Shown in pieces: positions 28,307 to 35,287 of a stretch of DNA of 44,169 bases. The stretch is taken from IMG/VR virus record IMGVR_UViG_3300042945_003593, positions 1 to 44,169 of that record. One strand, written 5' to 3'. This stretch comes from a virus. A program made the position numbers and the translations under genes. The first letter of the stretch is position 1. Each line of letters starts with the position of its first letter. The notes below the pieces were generated by a model. It had not been told where the DNA came from. It did no database searches and was given only the letters and a program-made list of their open reading frames with translations.

Positions 28307-28741
28307 TTATTCGTTATTAGTTTGTAAATTCTTTTTTGATTTTAATAATTGTGAATACATTGGAATTTCTTGTTCAAGAATTTGAGGAGCAAATTTTTGA
28401 ATCATATTAAATTCTTCTTGACTACATTTATTGTATTCACAATATAACTTTATGATTTCAATGTCTATATTTACATCATTTTTTTCATTTTTTGATGCCT
28501 TTTGACCTTTAGTATAAATCCAATCTGGTATTTTATTATACAATCTTGATAATTGTCTATTCCAATAATCAAGAACATGCTCTTTCGGTATATGTTTAAT
28601 ATTAAACATTGATGCTTGTTTAGGCAACCCAATAGAGATAAAACGATTTATCATAAAAAAATATCGGTCTTTATCCGTTCTCGCAACTTCTTTCCATTTT
28701 GTTTTATGGAAAATAGCATTGACTACATCAAAAAGTTCCAT
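28307..28741 (-). CDS. Probable clamp loader small subunit (gp62-like)
   Basis: A 144-residue protein directly before the gp44-like gene, with a GAGGG ribosome binding site. The pattern KTKWKEVARTDKDRYFFMIN followed by RFIS and a helical PKEHVLDYWNRQLSRLY segment resembles short clamp-loader small subunits in T4-like phages. These lack an ATPase and act as the fifth subunit of the loader. T4 gp62 is longer (187 residues). The assignment rests mainly on gene order plus the FFMINRFIS motif, so I hold it with moderate confidence. Confidence 0.6.
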   Translation of the reverse strand: MELFDVVNAIFHKTKWKEVARTDKDRYFFMINRFISIGLPKQASMFNIKHIPKEHVLDYWNRQLSRLYNKIPDWIYTKGQKASKNEKNDVNIDIEIIKLYCEYNKCSQEEFNMIQKFAPQILEQEIPMYSQLLKSKKNLQTNNE

Positions 28742-28760
28742 AATTAACCCTCAGAATAAA

Positions 28761-28790
28761 ATAGGATACCTACAAATATAGGTATCCTAT
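28761..28790 (-). terminator. 12-bp hairpin after the ribonucleotide reductase gene, probable terminator
   Basis: A perfect inverted repeat, ATAGGATACCTA and its complement around a 6-base loop, followed leftward by TTTATT. It lies between the reductase stop and the gp62-like gene. The T tract is short, so it may also act as an RNA-processing or stability element. Confidence 0.65.
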
Positions 28791-28811
28791 CCTTAAAAAC
28801 ATAATTATTTA

Positions 28812-30992
28812 TTATCCAAAAGTAACTTCACAAGCTCCACCTGCACAAGCTAATTCACCTAAAAGATTTGTGTTATCTTCTATCTCAACAACTTTTGTCA
28901 AATCTATTGATTTAAGATTTTTCATCATTGTGTTATAGGTTTCTTCATCACACTCTTCAAAAGGTGCTTGTTTGTAAATAGCATCAGAATAAGGAAGAAC
29001 TGCTATACCTGAATATACACTTCTGTTTTCCCACATCCACTTACCAACTCTATTCCATTCATTTGGTCGAACAGAAATAGTGCAAGAAACATTATGCTGA
29101 TTTGGACCACTACGATGACCAGGTGTAACCCAATGCTCATTGAAAAATCTTACTCTTTCTAATGTATCAATAGCTGTTTCTTCTTCACGAACAATTGAAT
29201 CAGCAGGAGATTTTTGTGGTAAAGCAACAACAATATTCAAAGGATTAAATTCTTCTTCTTCAACTAATTCAGGATGATGCTGAATGAGATATTGAGCAAT
29301 CGGTTCTTGCTTATTGTAACGGATTCTACGAATATAATATTTTGCATGACGAGCATGAATACCTGATGCTGTTCCCATAACACAAGATGCAGTACCTTCA
29401 GGTTTAATACATGTGATACGAGATGCTTTGTTTATACCCAATTTTTCTGCAAATTCCTCATTTACTTTTGCAGAATGTTCAGATGCTTTATGCCAATCAA
29501 ACTTTGTATAATCAATATCACAAATACCTGTCAATGAAACACCAAGAAGTCTTTCATCTTGTTGATTTTCTTGCCAATTTTCAGATATGTAATCAAAGTT
29601 GTCATAAGTTGCTTGAAGTGTTCCAATCAATGTTGCAGCCCATACACGATTTTCTAAATCTTTTTGGTCTTTAAGTGTGCTTACATTGATAGATGAAAGA
29701 TTACATGTTTGTGCAGATTTCAAACTAATTTCACCACAAGGATTTGTTCCGTAATCAGGATCATTAGTCCAAAATACACCTGGTTCTCCTGAACCTGATG
29801 CTTCACATGCTTTCCAAACTTTCATAAAATCTTCTTGATTTGTAGCTTCTACAATATCTTCATAATATCTATCTTCAACATTATGTGTTGCCAAATATTC
29901 ATTTACGAAGTTTGTAAAGGTATTTACCAAAGATTCTTGTGAATGTTCATTAATACCAAATTCTTTCTTCAATTTAGCAATAATCTTTTCTTCTGTTGTT
30001 TCTTTGCCCAAGAATCTTTCACGGAAAAATACAGCAGAATTATTAGCTCTTGCTCTTTGTGGATGAAACCAATACCAAGGTAATGTTCCTTCTTTTTCAA
30101 ATTTATCAAACTCTTGTTTAGAAAGATAAACTTGAACTATTTTACCATTATGTTTCGCATCTCCTACAAATTGCTTTGTTTGTTTATTAAAAACAAAATC
30201 TGATTCAAATTGAGCAGACAAATATCCTTTGCAATTGAGCATTTCTTCATCAAAAGCATCAAAAAGTGCGATTGTTGCGGATCTTCTAATACCACCTGCT
30301 AAAATACAATCAGCAATATGACAAACAATATCATGAACTTCAATAGGTCTTAATTTTTCACCAACGATTTTTCTCGTAAAAATTGCTTGAATTTCGTCCA
30401 AGCACTTACGCAAAGGTTCTGGACCTGGTGCTTTACCACCTGAAGTTTTTAACGGAGTTCCTTTTGCTCTAATTTGTGAATAATCAAAGATTGGCATCTG
30501 TGTTCCATAAAAATATGATTTTATGAGTGCTTTCAAAGCATCTGCCCAACCTTCAATAGTATCCTCAATTACATATTTTTTACTTCTTTTCGGAGTTTTA
30601 ATTTCAGGTAGTTTATTAATATGACGATATTGAACTGAATAACCAACTCCAGTCCCAGCCATCAATAAAACCATAATCTCTGAAAAAATAGCAGGTCTTT
30701 CAATAGCTATAAAAGAACAATTAAAAATACGAATGTTCATTTTTTCAATAGCTTCACCACCAAATTGCATTGAACGCATAGATGGTACAACCTCTTTTCT
30801 TCTCACATAATCAAATGCTTTAACAATATCATCAGTTAAAGCTGGAAATTTATTAATGTGCATTTGTTCAACTCTTGCAACATTTTCTTCCCAAGTTTCT
30901 CGTCTTCCAATATCTTCTTTAAATCTTGCATATTTTGAAAATGCAGTCAATTCAGAGAGGATTTCAATCGAGAGGTCACGATTTTTTGCCAT
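28812..30992 (-). CDS. nrdJ: Class II (adenosylcobalamin-dependent) ribonucleotide reductase, monomeric type
   Basis: A 726-residue enzyme that would convert ribonucleotides, probably triphosphates, to deoxyribonucleotides for phage replication. Its size and motifs fit the monomeric class II enzymes exemplified by Lactobacillus leichmannii RTPR (739 residues). Cys92 lies in IFNCSFI. Cys419 and Glu421 lie in NPCGEISL, giving the thiyl-radical Cys and the catalytic Glu. Cys430 lies in TCNLSSIN, and the redox pair Cys716/Cys721 lies in ELACAGGACE at the C-terminus. The glycine-rich AGTGVGYSV and AGGIRRSATI segments are also conserved in reductases. No radical-generating small subunit is needed or present. 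A host-type promoter lies upstream (31064-31093), giving a leader of about 65 bases, too short for a cobalamin riboswitch. Confidence 0.92.
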   Translation of the reverse strand: MAKNRDLSIEILSELTAFSKYARFKEDIGRRETWEENVARVEQMHINKFPALTDDIVKAFDYVRRKEVVPSMRSMQFGGEAIEKMNIRIFNCSFIAIERPAIFSEIMVLLMAGTGVGYSVQYRHINKLPEIKTPKRSKKYVIEDTIEGWADALKALIKSYFYGTQMPIFDYSQIRAKGTPLKTSGGKAPGPEPLRKCLDEIQAIFTRKIVGEKLRPIEVHDIVCHIADCILAGGIRRSATIALFDAFDEEMLNCKGYLSAQFESDFVFNKQTKQFVGDAKHNGKIVQVYLSKQEFDKFEKEGTLPWYWFHPQRARANNSAVFFRERFLGKETTEEKIIAKLKKEFGINEHSQESLVNTFTNFVNEYLATHNVEDRYYEDIVEATNQEDFMKVWKACEASGSGEPGVFWTNDPDYGTNPCGEISLKSAQTCNLSSINVSTLKDQKDLENRVWAATLIGTLQATYDNFDYISENWQENQQDERLLGVSLTGICDIDYTKFDWHKASEHSAKVNEEFAEKLGINKASRITCIKPEGTASCVMGTASGIHARHAKYYIRRIRYNKQEPIAQYLIQHHPELVEEEEFNPLNIVVALPQKSPADSIVREEETAIDTLERVRFFNEHWVTPGHRSGPNQHNVSCTISVRPNEWNRVGKWMWENRSVYSGIAVLPYSDAIYKQAPFEECDEETYNTMMKNLKSIDLTKVVEIEDNTNLLGELACAGGACEVTFG

Positions 30993-31063
30993 AAAGTTTC
31001 TCTTTTATTTTTACTTTAATAATTAATTATTTGCTTACTTTTTTGCAAGTTGAGGAATACTTA

Positions 31064-31093
31064 CAAAAATAATGTTATTTATATAGAAACAAA
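31064..31093 (-). promoter_or_regulatory. Host-type (Bacteroidota) promoter for the reductase gene
   Basis: Read leftward, TTTG (31093-31090) is followed after 18 bases by TATTTTTG (31071-31064), matching the Bacteroidota -33/-7 pattern TTTG/TAnnTTTG. It lies about 70 bases before the ATG at 30992. It contrasts with the phage-type motif before late genes. Confidence 0.5.
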
Positions 31094-31171
31094 AACATTT
31101 GAAAAAAACAACAAAAGTTCAATTTTTTGATGAATTTTTTTTAATCGTTTCTAACACAAACCCAAGTTCTT

Positions 31172-31861
31172 TCAAATCAAAGATTTAATAACTTTTGGAT
31201 TCATAATAAGATTGTATTTTTCTAGTATTTCTCTTAATTCTTCTTCACTTTTTTTTCCATTTGGTAATTTCCATTCATGAGAACTAATAGAACGAGAGTG
31301 TTTTACGTCCACTGAATCTATTATTCCTATCTGTTCATCACCAAGTAAAGAAGCCCATAAGAAATCTAAACCCCAACTTGAATAATTAAGCGAGAATGTC
31401 CACATTACCTGTTTAAGAGATTCAGATGTAAATAAAGGACACATGACTTCAACGAAATTAGTAATTCTAACCTTTGATGAAGGATTATGTCTTGTTATAT
31501 CCCAAGATATAAAAGAATCTGAAGAAAGAGATGGTTGGCACATACTCAAATTATAGAGTTTTGCATAATCAACTAATCTCACTAAATCTTCTTCTGTTAT
31601 CTCAATATCCCAATCAGGAAACCAAAAATATTCATATTGATTTATGATATTATTTTCTTCAAGATACTCTTTTATACTATGATATTTATATCCACCAAGA
31701 TTTTCATAAACTAAATCTACTTTATCTCTTGCAGGACTTTTATCCTTTTCTGAAGTATAATCAATTACAACTAAATCAAATATGGGATTATCAATTTCAA
31801 TATATTGTTTTAATCCTAAAAGTTCATGTGTTGTGGTCAATATAACACAAAGAGATTTCAT
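31172..31861 (-). CDS. DUF707-like glycosyltransferase
   Basis: A 229-residue protein with the signatures I associate with DUF707 (Pfam PF05212), a glycosyltransferase-A-like family: YFWFPDWDIEI with an acidic D-x-D-like site (PDWD, 82-85), CQPSLSSDSFISWDITRHN, VRITNFVEVMCPLFT, SSWGLDFLWA, then IGIIDSVDVKHSRS with a conserved His. It would transfer a sugar from a nucleotide-sugar donor. The acceptor is unknown: phage DNA bases (as in T4 glucosylation), virion proteins or host surface glycans are all possible. The gene overlaps the truncated polymerase gene by four bases (ATGA) and follows it in the same transcript, which weakly favours a DNA-related role. No signal peptide or membrane segment is seen. 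Confidence 0.7.
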   Translation of the reverse strand: MKSLCVILTTTHELLGLKQYIEIDNPIFDLVVIDYTSEKDKSPARDKVDLVYENLGGYKYHSIKEYLEENNIINQYEYFWFPDWDIEITEEDLVRLVDYAKLYNLSMCQPSLSSDSFISWDITRHNPSSKVRITNFVEVMCPLFTSESLKQVMWTFSLNYSSWGLDFLWASLLGDEQIGIIDSVDVKHSRSISSHEWKLPNGKKSEEELREILEKYNLIMNPKVIKSLI

Positions 31862-33279
31862 TTTTTTGATTCTAAATGCTTCTTTAAAATCTCAATCTCT
31901 TTTTCAACTTCATAGGATTGATATTTGGCTTGTTTTCTTTTATCGTAAAAGTAATCCAATGCATTTCTCAAGACACTATCTTTGGTATCGAAGATAGCAC
32001 CATTTGCACAAACAATCTTATCTTCTATATTTTCTATTTTTTCTTTTTTATAGTCAAAAATACTTTCAGATATTTCTTCTCCAACTTGACCAAGATATGA
32101 TTCTGGTGAAATATTGAATTGTCTCATAACAGATGGATAAAGACTAGCAAAGTCAAATGCGGCAACATATTCATATAGACCTACTTTCGGTTTATGAACA
32201 TGAGCACCTTTATACTTCTTATCTTTATTGTTCTTAGATTCTATAGGAATCATAACTAAGTTTTTCTCTAATAACCCTCTACATAAAACATTTTCTGTCA
32301 TATGTACTGGAGAAAATGCTTTTTGGTATTCAGATTTAGTTAATGTTCCAAGTTTGAAGAAAATATCAGCAACAGAAGTTTTCTTATCAAGCAAATTTAC
32401 AAGGTGCGTATCAACAGCATTGTAAAATACAAAAAGATTAAAATCATTATGGTATAATTCTTTCAAACTTCCTGCGTACTTAACCTTGGAAAGTCCCAAT
32501 CTATTTTTTGCAGTCCAATCTAATGTTAAATTTTCTTTGAGAGTTTTATCCCATTTTTCATAAATCTCTTTATAATCAACAATTACCTTATGCATCGGTG
32601 TTTCATGCATTCCTGTGAGTTTGTTGGTTAGAGAACTTTTATAGACAGGAATATCAAGTTTTTTTGCTCGTGTAAGAAGATATTTCCAGTCAAAGTCAAG
32701 GAAATACCAACCTGTTAAAAATGGTATTTTTGGTAAAAATTTGACAAAAAATGTATAAAGCATATCATATTCACTATTGAAGTGAACATATTTGAATTTT
32801 ACATCAGGTGTATAATCTTTGAAATAATCTTTAAGTCTTTGATCTATTGAATTTATATTTGTTTCTGATAGTTCTTTAAGTCCTAAAACTGTTATTAGAT
32901 TGTCTTCATCTGAAAGAGCTATTGTAACAACAGGAGTTAGAGCTAAGTGTGCTTCTGGAAACCCATCTTGTATTTCAACCTCAATATCACAAAAGAATTT
33001 TTTAGGTTGATGAAAATCAAATATTTTAGATTTATCTTCTTCACTAAAAGATTCAATCCATTCTATAATTCTAAATCTATTTAATTTCTTTGCACTTGTG
33101 TTTTTTTGAACTGGTTTTTTATCCCAACTTTTTACATAATCTTCTCTTTTCTTATCGGAATAATACTCCCATTCAAACAATTGGTCTTTAGGAATAATAA
33201 ACTCATGGAGTTCAACCATTCCTTTCTGATTAAAATTACTAATGATTAATTTATTTTTTCTTTGCTCAAAATTTATCAT
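31858..33279 (-). CDS. Family-B DNA polymerase, N-terminal part only (exonuclease plus motif A), gp43-like
   Basis: A 473-residue protein with the three proofreading exonuclease motifs: FFCDIEVE (Asp98/Glu100), HFNSEYDML (Asp172) and FYNAVDTHL (Tyr286/Asp290). Palm motif A follows, AFDFASLYPSVMRQFNISPE, with Asp376. The frame then continues through a Lys/Glu-rich finger helix (YDKRKQAKYQSYEVEKEIEI) and stops before motif B (K-x3-N-S-x-Y-G) and motif C (Y-x-D-T-D). T4 gp43 is 898 residues. The missing half is not encoded next to it or elsewhere in the window, so the polymerase is split, or broken, between motifs A and B. Split T4-like polymerases are known, for example in some Aeromonas phages. 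A terminator lies just upstream, at 33338-33360. The downstream gene is the glycosyltransferase. Confidence 0.88.
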   Translation of the reverse strand: MINFEQRKNKLIISNFNQKGMVELHEFIIPKDQLFEWEYYSDKKREDYVKSWDKKPVQKNTSAKKLNRFRIIEWIESFSEEDKSKIFDFHQPKKFFCDIEVEIQDGFPEAHLALTPVVTIALSDEDNLITVLGLKELSETNINSIDQRLKDYFKDYTPDVKFKYVHFNSEYDMLYTFFVKFLPKIPFLTGWYFLDFDWKYLLTRAKKLDIPVYKSSLTNKLTGMHETPMHKVIVDYKEIYEKWDKTLKENLTLDWTAKNRLGLSKVKYAGSLKELYHNDFNLFVFYNAVDTHLVNLLDKKTSVADIFFKLGTLTKSEYQKAFSPVHMTENVLCRGLLEKNLVMIPIESKNNKDKKYKGAHVHKPKVGLYEYVAAFDFASLYPSVMRQFNISPESYLGQVGEEISESIFDYKKEKIENIEDKIVCANGAIFDTKDSVLRNALDYFYDKRKQAKYQSYEVEKEIEILKKHLESKK

Positions 33280-33337
33280 AATAAACTATCTAATAAAATA
33301 ATTACACAATATACTAATATTTTTGCAAATTTACAAC

Positions 33338-33360
33338 AAAAAAGCCCACTTAAAGTGAGC
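33338..33360 (-). terminator. Rho-independent terminator between the 86-residue gene and the polymerase gene
   Basis: The stem GCTCACT-tta-AGTGGGC (7 pairs, one G-T) is followed leftward by six T residues. It sits 6 bases after the stop of the gene at 33367. The + strand side also has a T-rich run, so it may act in both directions. Confidence 0.85.
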
Positions 33361-33366
33361 TTTGTT

Positions 33367-33627
33367 TTAGGAAATTGCTTCTGAATTTTCTTCTTCTAAT
33401 TCCGTTTTACTTAACTCTTCAATTAGAGAATCATTCATATCTTTATCTTCTTCTCGTAATTTAACTTGTAGATTCACAAGATACTTAATTGATTCCCATA
33501 CTAATGATGCTTCTTCAAAAGTATAAGCACCTTTAGATTGACCTAAAAGAGCAGCATTTATAAGATTTTGAACTGCGGCTAATGGTTCTGTTATAGGAAC
33601 CCAGGTTTTTGGTTCTGTATTGTTCAT
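33367..33627 (-). CDS. Small acidic hypothetical protein
   Basis: An 86-residue protein with a GGAG ribosome binding site six bases before its ATG. It is largely helical (EPLAAVQNLINAALLGQSKG, then FEEASLVWESIKYLVNLQVK) with a strongly acidic C-terminal tail (ELEEENSEAIS). The family is not recognised. The helical-hairpin form with an acidic end is seen in small phage scaffolding or accessory proteins, but that is only a resemblance. It is the last gene before a terminator. Confidence 0.6.
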   Translation of the reverse strand: MNNTEPKTWVPITEPLAAVQNLINAALLGQSKGAYTFEEASLVWESIKYLVNLQVKLREEDKDMNDSLIEELSKTELEEENSEAIS

Positions 33628-33702
33628 ATATTCTCCATTTATATTTTGACTAATATAAGTAAATTAACCTTAAAATCAAAATATCTTTGAAAAATAAATA
33701 CC

Positions 33703-34434
33703 CTATCTATTTATGTCCTTAAAGTTCTCAAGTCTAAATTCCAATCTTCTTAATTGATCCCTTGTCAAGTATTTTCTTAATATATTCAAAGAATCAGAAC
33801 TCATTGTATAAACTTGATCCATATTGAAATTATTACTGATATTTACATTAAAATCATTTGGATTAACAATTATTTGATTTCTTCTGAAAGCATCATGAAG
33901 CCAAATCATTTGAAGTGGTGTTAATTCTCCATCATTTGAATATACATCAAATAAATGACTAACATATTTATCATTGGTTTTTTCATATAAATCATTCAAT
34001 ACATCCAAAACTGATAACTGTTTTGCATCTTTAGTTAATTCCTTAACATCTTTATTTATCAACCTAATAATCAATCTTTCATCAAATACTCTATTACCAT
34101 AAATATCATATACTCTAATAGATTTAGTGTCTTCTGCTGAAAATCTTTTTATACATTCGCTACCTATCTTTAATATATGATTGACAAATGTATTTCTAAT
34201 TGTGAAAAGATATCTTAAACCTGTTTGTCCACAAATTTCACAAGTTTCATAATCTACTAATTCACACTCATTAATATATTTCCATTCTTCTAATGCCTTT
34301 TCAATATCATTTTGCTCTTTACTACTCGCAAATATATTTTTCTTCACCTTTGCTACCCAATGAGGTGCATATTTTAGAGATAATATATTTTCTAATCTTG
34401 TTAAAGTAGTTTCAAAAAGTTTTATGTACTTCAT
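33703..34434 (-). CDS. Four-cysteine zinc-binding-type protein with capsid-targeting-like N-terminus
   Basis: A 243-residue protein starting MKYIKLFETTLTRLENI, one of six neighbours with this kind of opening. Residues 57-97 carry Cys57, Cys65, Cys68 and Cys94 in CELVDYETCEICG and ILKIGSECIKRF, the pattern of a small zinc-ribbon-like family of unknown function found in phages (ICG, then an I-R-N strand, then G-S-x-C). The remainder is helical. I infer metal binding. If the N-terminal sequence is cleaved after LFE by a prohead protease, the mature protein would sit inside the head. The 86-residue gene follows in the same transcript. Confidence 0.55.
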   Translation of the reverse strand: MKYIKLFETTLTRLENILSLKYAPHWVAKVKKNIFASSKEQNDIEKALEEWKYINECELVDYETCEICGQTGLRYLFTIRNTFVNHILKIGSECIKRFSAEDTKSIRVYDIYGNRVFDERLIIRLINKDVKELTKDAKQLSVLDVLNDLYEKTNDKYVSHLFDVYSNDGELTPLQMIWLHDAFRRNQIIVNPNDFNVNISNNFNMDQVYTMSSDSLNILRKYLTRDQLRRLEFRLENFKDINR

Positions 34435-34462
34435 AATTGATTTTCTTGTTTAGTATAATAAC

Positions 34463-35227
34463 TTAAAGTCTATCTATAAGAGCATTTGCTTCTTTTAGTT
34501 TGGTTTTATATTCTGATATGTTTTTTTCTAAACCAAATAAATAACCATACTTTTTGATTCCATACCAAGCGTTCTTGAAGAAATTAGAAACTTTTGAAAT
34601 TATTGATTGAACATTTCCTTCTCCAGCCACAGATTCAGAAACTTCTGGTGAAACTTTAGCATATCTGAAATATGGTTCTCTTGATCTTTCAGAACCTTGT
34701 TCTTTTTTATAGAAAATACCCATTTCCATATACTCAAAAAATTCATTAATCATACCAATAGAACGAGCATATGCTTTGATTGTACTTATTTTTTTCTCTT
34801 CCAATTCTTCTAACATTTCAAATACTTTCAACTTATCCCCATCGCTAAAATGATACATTTTCTCTTTTTCTGATATTTTAAGAACTATATTATCAAATTC
34901 AATATTTCCATTTTCAATTTCAATACCATGCTTTTCTAATTCTGCTATATTTTCTTGAACAGATTTTAACATTTTATTATAACTATCATCTAAATTGTTT
35001 TTTAGAGAATACATAAGTTTCTCCATTTCCTTTTTTTGATTCCAATATTCATTCAATTCGGCTTCTAATTTTTCACCGACACTTTTTTTGACTATCTCTT
35101 TATTCCTTGATTCAATTTCCTCAAATTCTTCAGGACTAAGGAAAAGTTGAGATTGTTTTGATTTCAAGGATTCTTCTTCATTGATATTGAGAAGTTCTGA
35201 TTCAAATGGACGGATAAATTTTTTCAT
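34463..35227 (-). CDS. Helical hypothetical protein with capsid-targeting-like N-terminus
   Basis: A 254-residue protein when started at MKKFIRPFESELLNINEEES. A longer frame to 35422 would run into the divergent terminase gene and past both promoter motifs, so I reject it. Residues about 35-125 are highly charged and heptad-like (probable coiled coil). The C-terminal part ends in a helical SKVSNFFKNAWYGIKKYGYL segment and a second charged helix. The N-terminus resembles the T4 capsid-targeting sequence, with possible cleavage after PFE or NEE. A core or internal head protein is my best guess; no enzyme motif is seen. It diverges from the terminase with a 60-base promoter region between. Confidence 0.55.
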   Translation of the reverse strand: MKKFIRPFESELLNINEEESLKSKQSQLFLSPEEFEEIESRNKEIVKKSVGEKLEAELNEYWNQKKEMEKLMYSLKNNLDDSYNKMLKSVQENIAELEKHGIEIENGNIEFDNIVLKISEKEKMYHFSDGDKLKVFEMLEELEEKKISTIKAYARSIGMINEFFEYMEMGIFYKKEQGSERSREPYFRYAKVSPEVSESVAGEGNVQSIISKVSNFFKNAWYGIKKYGYLFGLEKNISEYKTKLKEANALIDRL

Positions 35228-35249
35228 AATATAAAATTTTATTTCAAGG

Positions 35250-35258
35250 GTATATATC
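35250..35258 (-). promoter_or_regulatory. Candidate late promoter core, variant GATATATAC (leftward)
   Basis: On the minus strand, 22 bases before the ATG at 35227. It adjoins a mirror-image candidate for the terminase gene, forming a compact divergent promoter. Confidence 0.45.
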
Positions 35259-35267
35259 AATATATAA
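35259..35267 (+). promoter_or_regulatory. Possible promoter core AATATATAA for the terminase (rightward)
   Basis: It shares the ATATATA core but not the flanking G residues. It lies 20 bases before the ATG at 35288, similar to the shorter spacing class. An AAAGG ribosome binding site follows at 35277-35281. Confidence 0.3.
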
Positions 35268-35287
35268 TCTAATAAAAAGGAAAATTT

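Noticed and set aside
30993-31060. Cobalamin riboswitch before the class II reductase
   Set aside because: The leader predicted from the promoter is only about 65 bases and has no extended conserved structure, too short for that riboswitch class.
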